A DNA stretch of 64,000 nt from positions 1,178,001 to 1,242,000 of the forward strand of contig JAOTON010001814.1 of assembly GCA_034440635.1 (NCBI GenBank), in the 5' to 3' direction. The stretch comes from Lepas anatifera (Eukaryota; Arthropoda; Thecostraca; Lepadidae). Below, piece after piece: positions 44,945 to 57,219 of the stretch (position 1 is its first letter; the number at the start of each line of letters is the position of its first letter). The notes under the pieces are model-generated. The model had not been told where the DNA came from and did no database searches. It was given only the letters and a program-made list of their open reading frames with translations. Made by a program: the position numbers and the translations under genes.

Positions 44945-46290
44945 TCGCAACTTCCTCGCCCTCAGCTCAGACTCTGGTTCAAACAGTAAAAAATTGTGTA
45001 CAGCTCTGAGGTAAAAACGGATCCTCCGTAAGGCAAACTAAAAAACTTATCAACATCGTCACTTACAAATGCACACGCTGTGCCATTGTCACTTTTGGAG
45101 CCGTCTATATAGAAACAGACGTGGATTTTGAACGGCTCCGAACGCAAGTTCATAAATAACTGGCGCGTCGCCTCAGGGTTTTCAGTTTTGCTTTGTTCGC
45201 CTCAGTTTTTGCTTTGTTTAGAGTAGGTCTGTGTTCGTGTTAGCTGTCGAGATAAGCTATGGTTCAATAACAGCTGCTTCATGTGGTTCTACGAGGCTGC
45301 TGTCGATACCAGCCTCTGCCAGCCAGGCACGGACTCTCACTCCAGGGTGACGGGTTGCAACACGTGAGCCACTGTCTATCTGACGGAGATGGGCGTCGCC
45401 AAAAAATGATTGGTATGTGGGGTGTGTTTGTGACTGTTTGATTTTAATGGCGTAAAGCAAAGCGAGTATCTTACGGCGCATTTATAGCGGCATTTCGTTA
45501 ATAGCCACAAGCATTCTTATTATGAGTGAAGTTTGGAACGCCCCTGTTACTATTCTGATAGCGTGATGATGGACAATACCGATATCTTTTTTCGCGAACT
45601 AAGGAGCGGTCTAATACACAACATAGCTGTACTCGATCTTCGAACAGATGTGATCTGTATAGCATTAGAAACCTTTTGCTATCTGCACCGGATCTCATAC
45701 CATCAACACCTGCAGTATTTTCAGTATATCGAAATATGTTTGCGGAGTTCCTTCAGGTGTGTCACATATAAAAGTTTATCGAGTGTGAGCCCGAGATATC
45801 CGTCTTCCGCTACAACGTCGATCGGACTACCGCGAATTTACAACATTGGGTCTTTAGTCCCCACGCCTGTTACAGAAGTGTACAGAAGCGCCTGTTACAG
45901 AAGTTGGTTTTTTTTACTTGAAAATTTCAGTCCATTACGTGTGCTCCATTGCTGCAATGTATCGAGGTCAAGCTGCAGCCGCCTCTGCGCAGCTGCTGTA
46001 GAAGACGCTGTCACCCATATTGTGAAGTCGTCAACGAAAAGTACATGACATATGTTTGCGGGAAGAGTGTCTGCAATAGCATTGATCATAACGGAAAATA
46101 AGGCTATGGAGATCACAGAACCCTGGGCTTTGCCGCTTTGTTGCTAATACCATTCAGATACGGCTGAGTTTACGCGAAATCTAAAATACCTATTTTTCAG
46201 AAAATTAGAAATAAACCATCCCATGTGGCCTCGCACGCCGAGTCCAAAGAGCTTCTGCAGAACGCCCTTGGATATCAAAGGCGCCCCCTG
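44945..46290 (-). pseudogene. I-clade-like LINE: reverse transcriptase end plus RNase H
   Basis: Reading the minus strand from 46290: APLISKGVLQKLFGLGVRGH, MGWFISNFLKNRYFRFRVNS, then a stop, and GKAQGSVISIALFSVMINAI. Next comes CHVLFVDDFTIWVTASS with an intact FVDD active site, and LQQWSTRNGLKFSSKK (45895-46200). A middle region 45257-45700 is frameshifted. The RNase H segment at 44962-45153 reads HVCFYIDGSKSDNGTACAFV and SVFTSELYTIFYCLNQ, carrying the D and E catalytic positions. The RT-RNaseH order is typical of I/ingi-type LINEs. 5'-truncated against the gypsy relic at 46290. Confidence 0.87.
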
Positions 46291-49200
46291 GCTGAGGACG
46301 AGGATGCCAGCTGGCTGAAGCGCGGCGAGACAAGCCTAATCAATTAAGCCGAGTTAGTTGCGGCCGTCCGAGGTATAAACATGGCAATCGCCTGGGGATG
46401 ATGAGAACTGGATCTCCGAACCGACTGCTCGGCTGTTCACCGATGGATCAGTGACGCGCTTAGCGGCCGGGCGCGTCTTAGAACTAAGGCACACGGAGAG
46501 ATGTTGATCAGGCGTCGTGTGGACGTGATCAAACAGCTGGTGAGTGAGTTGAACATGACCCTGTCAGTGAGGCTGGTGCGTTCAGCTGAGAACCTTGCGG
46601 ATTGTCTCACGCGCGTTCCGTCTCAGTGGTTGCACGGCCAATCCTCAGTTGTATGCGCTGCCGTGGTAGCCACCGACGACAGTGGCGAGGATGTAGTGCC
46701 GCCCAGTGCTGCCGGTGAAGCACTGGCGCCGGTCCGTACCGCTTCTGTTTCAGCCAGCGATAGTGTTGGAGATATGGCGGACGCCGACGGCACTGATGAC
46801 GCGATCGCTGAAGTGCACGCCAGGGCAGGGCATCCGGGTATCCGGCGCACGTTATACTTTGTACGACGAGACGTTTGTCGAGAGGTAACGCGAGATCAGG
46901 TGCGTGCAGTTGCTTCGCGTTGTGACGTGTGTCGATCTTTGGACCTAGCACCAGTTAAGTGGGCACACGGCTCACTAGGTGTGCCTGAGACGTGGTGGAG
47001 GCTAGCGCTTGGCATTACCCACTACTATAACCAGACATTTTTGACTGTCATCGGCTGTGGACCGGCTAAGTTCAGTCTATAGCTGCCCTTACGCTGTTCT
47101 GACGCAGCTTCTGTTACAGCCGAGCTGGGGAAGGTGTTCTTTGAACGTGGTGCACCGGCCGAGGTTTTGATGGATAACGGCACGGCATTTTGTAGCAGGC
47201 AGTTTGCTGTTTTTGCTGCGCGGTGGGGAGTGCGACTGCAGTTCCGTGCTGTACATAGGCCGAGTGGATGCGGGATTGTTGAACGGAATCACCGCACTGT
47301 GAAAGTCAGCCCTGAGGCCGTACACATATACAACGTCACACCTCGCGATGGTGACGATGTGTCTGACACGCCGGCCAGTGGTGTCTATCGTTACAAGGTG
47401 CGTGACTGTGTGCGAGCGGCAGCAGCACAGCCGGCGAGCCCAGTGTTGCACAGAAAGAAATTTTTACAAGGGCAAACCTTGTCAGACCCTTGTTTACATG
47501 GAAAATTACTAGGGTAAAACGCAAAGCTTGTACGTTCAAAATCCGTGCCACGAAAACAAGGGAAATACAAGGAAAAACCATGTAGAACAACGGTAGAACC
47601 ATAGTACGACAATGGTTGCTAGAAGACGTTGTACAAACCTTGTAACTTAACTATGGTCAACCTACATGACAAAGACAATGGCTGACAACGTCCCCACAAG
47701 CCCTCTACTAGGTCATGATTACCCCATAACAAGGGTAGAACAAAGTCTTGTGTCCGCCTTGTACGCAACGGCAGCCTTCCTACAAGAGCGTGACGAGATT
47801 AGAACCTTGCTTGCACAACCGCTTTACCAGTGCGTAACGGGGAGGGAACAAGGGTGTTGCAAGGCTTATTACAAGGGTAAAACGAGACTCGGATTACGTC
47901 TTTACAACAGCGGCAGATCCAGGACTTCATTTCGGGGGGGAAGCTTGGGCGTTCGCGCCTCCTCCGCCATAGTGTCTAGACAGCATCCGACTACGCATTT
48001 ACTTTAGGCACTCTGACATTTCATGATGTGGAAAGGGGCTTGAGCCCTCTTAGCCCCTCCCCTTGTACCTACCTCTGCTTCAAAAGGAACTTTTCAGTCT
48101 CTATGCGAAAGCTAAAGCGTTTTCTGGTCCCAAATGCAACCGGAAGACCATCGGTAGAAAAAGGGTAAGCATTGAGCCACCTCTCAAGCAAGAAAATAAC
48201 CCGCACGTTGTCTTACCCATATCGGTAAAACACAGCATCACTCATCAGGCGCCGATCCATCTGAAGACACCAGCAAGATCATATTGGAACTCAACTCACC
48301 CTATTTTTCAAACGGGCCCATAGGGCAGACACAATTAGGCTCTACCCACTGCAGGTACCTAAGCCATATGATCAAATAGTCTGTGCTCCTTTGACACGAA
48401 AATATGAGCCTTAATACCAATATGGCATACATGCCTGACGTAACCACATCCCTACTTACCTGGACCTGGATTGACCATTCCAAAATGCCTCACTTTTCAA
48501 CTATTGGAACAGAGAACAATTCTTTCCACTCGCAGATCACTGACAAATATTCCAGACAGCTTCCAAAGTTCCACGATTGATTAAAATAAGTCACATTTAT
48601 TCTAACCTACACGGCATGCGTGCCAGGCCACTGTGTATCGCCACAGGTAAACAGAAAGCAAGATGGCGACCGTAACCTGAGCAGGTATTTGAAACCATAG
48701 TCAAACGACAATGGCCGAGCAAGGGTGCAGCAACGCCCTAGCTTTACCTACCAGCTATTTACAATGCCACTACAACGCCTAGTATTCAGTTAGTGCAGCG
48801 CTGGTGCGCAAGCAAGGTATGAACCAGGTATGAACGAGGCGCGCACTATTGTGGCACAAAGCAAGGTTGTCATTCCGTAGTAATTGCATTGCTTTATGCT
48901 AGTGACTTAACCAGGGTTGTTTTACTTCGGTAATTGAACTACGGTGCAACTATTGTTCTGCAGTGGTAAAACTTGTAGAAACACAATTTTAAGCTTGTAC
49001 CTTGTAATAAATTCTTTCTGTGTGGAAGAGGTGCCAACTTCTGCAACATACGCCGTGGGAGATGAGGTGTGGGTGAGACGGCCGGGTACCCGCTGTACTG
49101 AGTCGTCACTACGTGACGTGGTGACAGTGGTGGTCTAACCAGAGGTGATTGAGGTTGGAGGTGTGCCTTGGCACGTCAGAGACTTAAAGGTGTGTGCGGT

Positions 49201-49315
49201 ACAGCGTTCGTCAGAAAATGTCATACATATCAATGCTGGTGAGGAAGAGAGTCCAATTGTTAAGTTGAGTCCGGACTGGCTCCGAAAACCTCGATTAAGC
49301 TTTATCGCATAGAAC
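46290..49315 (+). pseudogene. Ty3/gypsy pol: RNase H and integrase, split
   Basis: One frame carries an RNase H (EDASWLKRGETSL, AELVAAVRGINMAIAWG, LDLRTDCSAVHRWISDALSG, LIRRRVDVIKQLVSELNM, AENLADCLTRVPSQWL), then an integrase HHCC zinc domain (EVHARAGHPGIRRTLYFVRR, SRCDVCRSLD), and the core with LTVIGCG, EVLMDNGTAFCSRQF and RPSGCGIVERNHRTVK. The first catalytic Asp of the integrase is Gly, the other two (D, E) remain, and a TAG stop lies at 47080. The frame breaks at 47448 and resumes at 49023 with YAVGDEVWVRRPGTRCTE and GVPWHVRDLKV. The intervening DNA is a separate element. No LTRs were recognised. Confidence 0.87.
47449..49022. mobile_element. DNA element with subterminal ACAAGG repeats, class unknown
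   Basis: Ends CACAGAAAGAAATTTTTACAAGG and, in reverse complement, CACAGAAAGAATTTATTACAAGG form a 23-bp inverted repeat with about three mismatches. The terminal 400 bp on each side are studded with ACAAGG/CCTTGT/CAAGGT words, like transposase-binding subterminal repeats. No target duplication is obvious and there is no ORF with motifs. It interrupts gypsy pol. An internal hAT-like end, CAGCGGCAGATCCAGGACTT, lies at 47906. Confidence 0.72.
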
Positions 49316-49381
49316 GGGCTTTCCCTATCCCATTATACTTGCTTCAGGTTCTCTGGTATTCACGAAGTAACTAGACTGGTA

Positions 49382-51400
49382 TATCTACCCAGAGGTGCAG
49401 AAAGTATGCTGGCTGTCACAAACTCAATGCGACATATGCCTCCTCTGTCACAAAAAGCTGGAAATGATAATTGTATACTTGAATACTATTTCCAATATGC
49501 TGAATGTCATCTACCTGTCTCTTACTTTTTGCAACAGACAAGGTTCAAGCACCAAGCCATTACTGCATGAAAAGTATTAAACTGTGTTTTCATTTTTAGA
49601 TCATGTTTATGTTTTGGAAGGAAAATTTCCAATTATGGATCATTGTTTCCAGTATTGGGATCATAACTTTTATTGGCAACTCTGACTGCAGTTTCCCCTA
49701 ATGACATGCATTTCCCTTTTTGAAAAAGTTTCCATTTTTGGAAGGAGTGTTTCCAATTATGGTACATTTCCTCATGATTAAATGTGGCAATTATCATGAA
49801 AATAATTATTATTGGGCACTAATCTATGAATGGGAGCGTGCACCTACACACAATTGGGTACCCTGATCACAGCTTCCCCCCCCACTGAACTTCCATCTCA
49901 CATATCAACAAAAGGGACAAAAATGTCAATGTCAACATAGGATTTGGATCTACCTAAAATGTGTTGGTAAAGTGGACCTTAGGTAGCATTTTTATAGACA
50001 GATCAAATGCTTAAAATTTTCCCGAACACCTGATTATCACCTGCCTGTTCATTCCTTCTTGCAGTAAAAACTCTGAGGAAACTACCCTGCATAGATGTAA
50101 AATTCTGTCTATTGGCCTAATAGGTACCTACAGAGGTATTGGAAGCCTCATACCAAAGAAAGATCCAGTGTAGTCAAAGTCCTGCTTTAACTCCATGCAG
50201 TTCAGGTCCTGTGTGTTGCTTACCACCACTGGTAGTAAGCAACACACCCCCAACCAGCGTTTTTCAAAGTCTCTTTCTTTCTGAGATTTTCTGCAATTTC
50301 CTGAGATGAGAAGGGGGTATACTAGGCCCCCCTCCAGTGAACGTTAGTGTGTGTTTTAACACTTTGTGGAGGACTGCATTGGCACACATTTGCTATCTGT
50401 ACAATATTGACATGATAATTTGATCATGAAATCTCACCTGAATTACTGTTGTTGCCAGTCTGTTGCTGGCGCCAACTCTCCCAACTTCCTCCAGCTCCAA
50501 ATCTACCTAACCAATCTTGATCTAGGGCACAAATAAGGTAAGGCACAAGCAAGCTAAGGAATGAAAAACCAAGTTTGATATGTGAAAGTGCATCAGTGTC
50601 AAAGTAGACTACATTCATCTTAGATTAGCCATGGGCAGCACTATTTATTCCAGCCAGTTTTAGCCTGCACTTATCTCAGATATACCCCAAAAATATGCCC
50701 TAAAAAGTGGCTTCCCACCTGTGTACATTTTTTGGCAGGCTCTACATCAAATAAACATTACGAACTTGTCTTGTCGCTGTTGCGTAGTTTAGGTAGAATT
50801 GCTGCCCAGCTATGTTTATTTCTTTCACTCATTTAGTACTTTTCTTAGTAGCTTTTAGGCGTACTTAATACTAAATTCAAAGAAATAGGGACCGCTAAAT
50901 CGAAGAGGCTCAAACTTTAAATATTATTTAACCTGACAAAATAGACAGAGAAATACTTGATAACGTATTTGCGTTATCTTTAATGCCTTAAATATGCCCA
51001 CAATCATGTATTTCTCGAAAAAATTGACTGTCACATTTCGGGCATCTAGGCGGCAACTTTCTGGCAACTACTAACAATCGGCACCATTGGGCTGCATGTT
51101 AAAATCTGGCAACTGTGACAGCGGTTTCCGGGTTTTCTGCAGCGGGGGTCCCTCGTTTTAGTAGAAACTGAACACAGTACCAATATTGTATCACTGATGG
51201 TACGCTGTGCAATTGAAGAACAGAGTTGCTAAATTAAATTTATCGCTACACGCTTCATTCTGTATTTCGAAATATGCGGTTTGATTTTGAACCATACTGT
51301 GACGATCGCTATTTTGTCACACTTATGCACCTCAATTTTCATAAATGTGTCACAAACCCCAGTAGCCGAGTTGGCAAGTTTCTGCACCTCTGTATCTACC
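49382..51400 (+). mobile_element. Non-autonomous hAT element, copy 2
   Basis: A 2003-bp element (49390-51392) with a perfect 8-bp target duplication TATCTACC (49382-49389 and 51393-51400). Its terminal repeat is CAGAGGTGCAGAAA/TTTCTGCACCTCTG, exact over 14 bp. It is about 90% identical to copy 1 in the same orientation over its whole length. Confidence 0.95.
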
Positions 51401-51439
51401 AACAGCTTAGCCCAGGAGATGGTTCCTGAGATAAACATT

Positions 51440-51690
51440 TTTTGTTGACATTCTTTCAAATTATTTTCAGTGTATTTAATGTCAAGGTCAAGTGCAAATG
51501 TCTTTTTCAAAGCCAAGGCCTTATTTCCCGCTCAAAGGCTGCAATAGTGCTAGTTAGAGTGTACATGATTGGGAATATGTCATATTGCTACATCAGAAGT
51601 CAGTGACCTCGAATGACCTTGACCTCAAACTTTCAGAAAACATGGTGTGGGACTTTCCACGGTTCCTATAGATACGGTTCGGACATGACA
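51440..51690 (+). mobile_element. MITE family D fragment D4
   Basis: Matches the D2 interior (GTCAAGGTCAA, TTATTTCCCGC, TTAG..GTGTA, GACCTCGAATGACCTTGACC). Lacks both ends. Confidence 0.6.
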
Positions 51691-51699
51691 GCCAGCTGA

Positions 51700-52310
51700 C
51701 TGCCTGATTTGGCAGCACGTTGAGGATATGGTAGTATTTTGAAGGGTTTTGTTCAAGATAACTTTGATTTTGCTAGCATAAGGTAGAATGCAGCGTTTTG
51801 ATTTGGTTCTCGAAACGTTTGAAACAGAATTCTGAAGGAATTAACATGAAGTTCATCGTGGATTTTCCTTGTTATAAAAGCGCTTTAGAGACTAAAAACT
51901 GCACCCAGATAGCCTGATCAATTTTACATACCAAAAATAAAAAATATACCCTTAAGCACCACTTACATTTTCCCACTGGCCCGTGCCCCAAACCCCTGCA
52001 AACAGTCCCATTGGAATTACATGTTAAATTTTGCTGCCAAAAAACTGTTAGAACCAGAAATGGAACCTTCAAAACCCCCAGAATTCTAGAGAAGTATCTC
52101 ATGTCCGCCCCCTGGGACTTTCCCTCTATGGTCTTAGTGCACTCTTAGTGCCTTTTCCATGCAGAAAGTGTTCTGTATTCCAAACACACAAACCAGAATC
52201 CAATTGCATCAATGTTTGAGAGCAGGCAAAACCACAATCCAAAGCAAACATGAAGCAGCCTATGGAATCCTTCACTTGTCTTCCTCTCTCCAGCTAAACA
52301 AGGGTAACAT
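51700..52310. other. No recognisable gene
   Basis: No protein motif or repeat pattern seen. Confidence 0.4.
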
Positions 52311-52319
52311 CAGACAGTT

Positions 52320-52705
52320 AGTACCAGCAGGCGGTCTAATACAAGGTACCAGCAGGCGGTGTAGTACAACAAGGTACCAGCAGGCGGTGTAGTACAAGGT
52401 ACCAGCAGGTGGTGTAGTACAACGAGGTACCAGCAGGCGGTGTAGTACAACAAGGTACCAGCAGGCTGTGTAGTACAAGGTACCAGCAGGTGGTGTAGTA
52501 CAAGGTACCAGCAGGCTGTGTAGTAAAGGTACCAGCAGGCGGTGTAGTACAAGGTACCAGCAGGTGGTGTAGTACAACAAGGTACCAGCAGGCGGTGTAG
52601 TACAACAAGGTACCAGCAAGCGGTGTAGTACAACAAGGTACCAGCAGGCGGTGTAGTACAAGGTACCAGCAGGCGGTGTAGTACAAGGTACCAGCAGGCG
52701 GATAG
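52320..52705 (+). repeat. 25/28-bp minisatellite, 15 units
   Basis: The unit GTACCAGCAGGCGGTGTAGT followed by ACAAG or ACAACAAG repeats 14 times plus a partial unit. The two unit lengths differ by one ACA triplet, and their order is irregular. The 25/28 mixture produces rotating open frames on the minus strand. Confidence 0.95.
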
Positions 52706-53625
52706 CCGTCGGAGCCCGTATGGATATTTGGTACGGGAAGTCAGGAAACTCCTAAAAAGGCAAGGGGAACTTAATTCAGTTGCGGGGCAAGTTTTGCCGA
52801 AATTTTGCATTCACCTCTGCCAAAAGTGGGTTGTAACTCATCCAGCTAATATGCAAATTCTATGAGCCACTTGAAGGAAACATTAGCTTGCATTAACAAT
52901 AATAATGTTGGGTTTTAACGATGTTCCGAAAGCTTGGCACGGCGTGGGAGGGATGCGGGTTAAAGTAGGCATCGCCACTTTCACCAAGGTGAGAGAGATG
53001 GCAAAAAGCTGACGATAGAACAAATAGGCAGTGGTGTTTGAGCCAGGGACTTGTTCTGTCACTCGGTCCGGTCCGTACCCGCCGAGTCCGTTTCGCCCAG
53101 CGGCCCAGTTGGTGCAGTCACGTGCCGGGACATGCTCTTTGCCGACCCTCTTGCGCCTCCCTCCCCTGCGGCTTTTTCACCAGTACCGTTACATCTGAAA
53201 GCGAGCTTAGAGTACAGAAAGAATAGATGAAAATCATGTTCATCCAAGAGTGTAATTTCTTCATAGCCAGGAGCGTCGGAACTATGTTCAAAGTTGGGGG
53301 GCAGCGGGAATTTTCAAGTCATTTCTTTCCAGTCAACGCCATAGGGTTAATGGTTAAGAATCATGGAAGTTGGGGGCAGCTGCCCCCTCCCCCGCGGCTC
53401 CTAGTCCCTGTTCATAGCTCACGAATCTTACATTTGAGAAAACATACACTTGGTAGACTTATTTTTATTTCTTGTCTTGACCTTATCTCGGAAACAGAGG
53501 GCTTGACAATGTGAAGCATGCCCTAGCAAAAGGCTCAGAGTTTTTACTATGGAAAATCTAGCCATACTCGAGCGGTATTTATATGTTTATTCTAAGACTG
53601 ACATGGATAATTATGGGGGAACACG
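52706..53625. other. No recognisable gene
   Basis: 52890-53080 has a TAATAATGTTGGGTTTTAACG start that could be a worn, different SINE in reverse orientation, but no A/B boxes were convincing. 53280-53400 contains G- and C-rich runs of the kind seen at worn element ends. Confidence 0.35.
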
Positions 53626-53628
53626 GAT

Positions 53629-53963
<335 letters not shown>

Positions 53964-53999
53964 GCTGGATCTTCACAGTTCTCCAGACTCACGCAGTTC

Positions 54000-55340
54000 T
54001 TTGAATCGTCGCACGTTGAAGCGACTGCTGACGCCCCTTTAACTTTTACGAATTGTTGAAATGCTTATCCGACACGAAGATATCTTCTATAAAAATCAAT
54101 TCCTTAATAATACCTGAAACGTTCAGTATGCTTTGACCTGCTTTTTCCATCGCAATATGTAAGGGACCTCAGTACGGCGTTATCAAGAATGTTAATAGAA
54201 GTTGGGGCAAAGGCGATTCGTCATGACCTGAATGATAATGATGGTGAACAATTTTTTTGTCACCAAACTCTTGATATGAACCGACCTTAATTACAGGCGG
54301 TAGCGCGCGTGACAACTAAATGCGAGACATTTTGAACGGCGGCTTGAACCACCCTCCGATACTAATTCAAAGCTCACATGGCTCTCATTGGTATGTAGAT
54401 ATCCAGCGCCGACACACATTCAGCCCGGCTCTTCAACCAGCGCCCTGTCGTTGAGCCTGCTCACCCTTCCTCCTGACTTCGATGTGCTCTGGGCGCGACC
54501 GTTCACCCCCGAGCTCTGATGCTATCTGGCTCGCAGCCTTTCTCCCGGTGCGTTCGGAGATCACTCACCCGCACGTGCCCTGTCCACGTGACCTGAACTC
54601 GTGAACCGTGCGGCCGGCCAGCGGTCACTGCGCCCTCTGCGCCGGTCAACAGCCGGCGACCCGTCTCTTCCGGCGCCGTGTCCCGGCGGCGCGGTGACAC
54701 CGCTGCTGGGTCAGGACCAGCAGCCAGTCATTGCCGTAGCCACTGGTGCAGGAGACGGTCGGCAGGCCGACCGCCGCCCCACCTCGTCTGCACTGCTTCC
54801 CCAGCACTGGCGTCAGCTAACACTTCTGTGTGCAATTGTGGTAGCGGTGAAGATTGGCAGCGTTGTCTGCAGGCCTATGGCCGTTTTTAGCGCGACCGCT
54901 GCAGTGGGCCAGTGACTGTAGCCCGATACCAGGTGGCTGTTGTGCGGCGCGGGAGCTGGGGGTCGTCTCACCAACGCCAATTACGCCGTAGCACTGGTCC
55001 ACCAGCAGTCACCCAGTGCACCGCCAAGCCTGCGGCCACTCGGCTGCCAAATGCATCGACCATATTCAGTGATAAGGGGGGCGTCCCACACGTGAGTGGA
55101 GCAGTCCCCCGGGCAATATATTCACGTGCACGTGTCAGGAGCCGGATGGCTGAATGGAGGAGCGTCTGGGTCCATAGTACGGACCCCACCGCTGGAGGCG
55201 ACGACTGCCAGTACTGGGCGACCCTGAACCCCAGCCACCCACCAACAAAGGTGAGATACCTGTTTGTTTATTGGATTGTTGGTATGCTGACTCCAGGAAA
55301 ATGGACGTCGCTGACTGAAAACGTAGCGGAACTCGGTCAG
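54000..55340. other. GC-rich region, no assignable gene
   Basis: A long open frame (54912-55505) exists. CAACAAAGGTGAGATACC at 55245 is a good splice-donor context. No family motif was recognised, so no exon is called. It might be a CpG-rich host region. Confidence 0.35.
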
Positions 55341-55345
55341 AGAAA

Positions 55346-55489
55346 CCAAATCGGACCCGGAAATCAAAACCCAAACCAAATCGGACCCGGAAATCAAAAC
55401 CCAAACCAAATCGGACCCGGAAATCAAAACCCAAACCAAATCGCACCCGGAAATCAAAACCCAAACCAAATCGCACCCGGAAATGGACC
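55346..55489 (+). repeat. 30-bp tandem repeat, 5 units
   Basis: CCAAATCGGACCCGGAAATC plus AAAACCCAAA repeats at a perfect 30-bp period, the last unit partial. Units 4 and 5 share one G-to-C change. The period encodes a 10-residue QIGPGNQNPN repeat on the plus strand and keeps two minus-strand frames open. Confidence 0.95.
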
Positions 55490-55499
55490 GGGACGGCAC

Positions 55500-56560
55500 T
55501 GCTGACAGATACTGAACCACACGAGAAGCATGGTCAAAACTGATAAATCTTAAAAAGTTATTAAGTCCTTTTATTTAGCTTTTTTTATTCCAAAAGCTGA
55601 TCATATACTACACATCCAAAGCGGCGCTTGGCACCCAACTACTATATGTTCTCGAAATATACAAAAACGAGGCGGCGTTTTCAAGAAAAAAACCTACCGC
55701 GATAAATACTGAACAGTCGCCAGCTATGGCTCTACACTTTTGCTACGTTTGAAGTGATGGCTTGCGTGATAACTTGAATCATTGACAAGCCTGCGTAAAA
55801 TTTGCACCAAGAGGCATAGCCGGGTCCAAGATTTCCGATTGGGGGAAGGGGGTACCATCCTGACCAAGAGGCGTCACTTTTGAGATCAGATGGGCTCCAA
55901 GTACTGTCGCAGGGGCGCCGAAACATGCATCCTGGGGGGAAGCGACCATTCAGGGTGGGGGCACCATTGACCATTCAATGGGCGCCGTGGTCTTTTTAGG
56001 GGCACCAAGGGGCGATCGGGGAAGGAGCAAGCACCCCACTTACTTACTTTATGCAAGGGGAATTCATTTCGTTTCTACCTAAAATTTGTTCTGCCTACCC
56101 ACTGCCACAGCAGCGTAAATATAGCTCTCAAATTAGTGAATATCTCGAGGACTGGTTACATTTTTAAGGGTCTAGGTCGCAGATGCCCATTACCACGGTG
56201 AAGGTATTCCCCGCCCCCTATGGTTCCCAATTTTACTTGCACCCCCAGCTTTGCAAAATAGTCCCGACAGATTCCCTACTACTTGGTCTGAATGTCACTC
56301 AAAACCGGTTTTGGTTTCCTCGAGACTCAAAAACTGGTCATGCGCACCGGGGCTGAAAATGTCCCCTATATCGCACCAAAACCCCAAACTAGACCATGAA
56401 ACCGATAACCTATCAAATATGTGTAGCAAAAAGAGCATCGTTTTTATAATCATGCCTAATCGATCACGCTTCATAGTGTACGAATGCGACAAGAAGCTTG
56501 CCATGTAACACAGTACCGAGTCACTGCCCTCGCAAGAAGCGTTGATGACTTCCCAGCTGA
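55500..56560. other. No recognisable gene
   Basis: 55800-56060 contains GGCATAGCCGGGTCC and G-rich blocks typical of worn hAT-like ends. There is no coding evidence. Confidence 0.35.
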
Positions 56561-56570
56561 CTGTTGATTC

Positions 56571-56757
56571 CAATAGTTCTAAAAATAACCGACTTACATT
56601 AATTCTATACATTGAAGAAAACGGGACAATATAATTGACAAATAGCAAAGAAAGGCCAAGATAATAACGAAGAAAACGGTCTAAATAAGTTAATTATATT
56701 GACCCGTTTTCTTTAATATATAGAATGAATGTACGTAGGTTATTTTTAGAACTATTG
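56571..56757. repeat. Inverted repeat, ~66-bp arms
   Basis: CAATAGTTCTAAAAATAACC...AAGAAAACGG.ACAATATAATT (56571-56637) is mirrored by AATTATATTGACCCGTTTTC and TTATTTTTAGAACTATTG (56692-56757), with a loop of about 55 bp and roughly 88% arm identity. It would fold into a long hairpin: a small foldback MITE or a hairpin-RNA precursor. Confidence 0.82.
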
Positions 56758-56920
56758 ACAATGACAGCATTCGTCCTTTTTATCTCCAATCTCAGAATGA
56801 CTGGTGATTCCTTTACACCACCTCTAAGCCGCTGGCGCCATCGTCGGCCTAGATTCTCAGTTCAGATCTGAAGTGTTTATTCAATACGGTGGAAACCCTT
56901 GACCTTCAACTGCTAGTAGT

Positions 56921-57120
56921 TTAGTTCTTCAGTGTTTTCTTGGTGAAGCTGGGCTGCACCTTCTCGGACATCTCCACGTCCTGAAGCAGGTTTCTTTTGA
57001 CTGGTCGTCCTTGGAAAAAAATTCCGTTCTTTGTGACGGTGCCGCAGCCCCTCTCGGCCAGGTAGTTGGCCACTCTGACATTCCACGCAAACTCCTCAGT
57101 TTTCCTGTACTTGTCGCGGG
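56921..57120 (-). CDS. Unassigned coding-like terminal segment
   Basis: The minus strand gives about 65 open codons ending at TAA (56921-56923). They read GDKSFPRDKYRKTEEFAWNV, RVANYLAERGCGTVTKNGIF and FQGRPVKRNLLQDVEMSEKV, with a lysine-rich tail. Upstream in frame is a TAA preceded by CTTCTTCTGAG, which could be a splice acceptor. Composition and lack of repetition look like genuine protein, but I do not recognise the family. A 95-codon frame in another register overlaps it. A small host exon or an unknown transposon ORF. Confidence 0.35.
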
Positions 57121-57219
57121 GGAAGGATTTGTCTCCTTACTCAGAAGAAGGCCTCGCACACGTGTCGCGTCCACTCGGTAAACATTGTGTTCTTTCACGT
57201 CATTAGGGGCTGTCAAACT

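Noticed and set aside
47666..48007. 113-codon frame within the subterminal-repeat element
   Set aside because: No transposase motif, and it overlaps the repeated ACAAGG words.
52272..52810. 129-, 116- and 166-codon minus-strand frames
   Set aside because: Translations of the 25/28-bp minisatellite in three registers.
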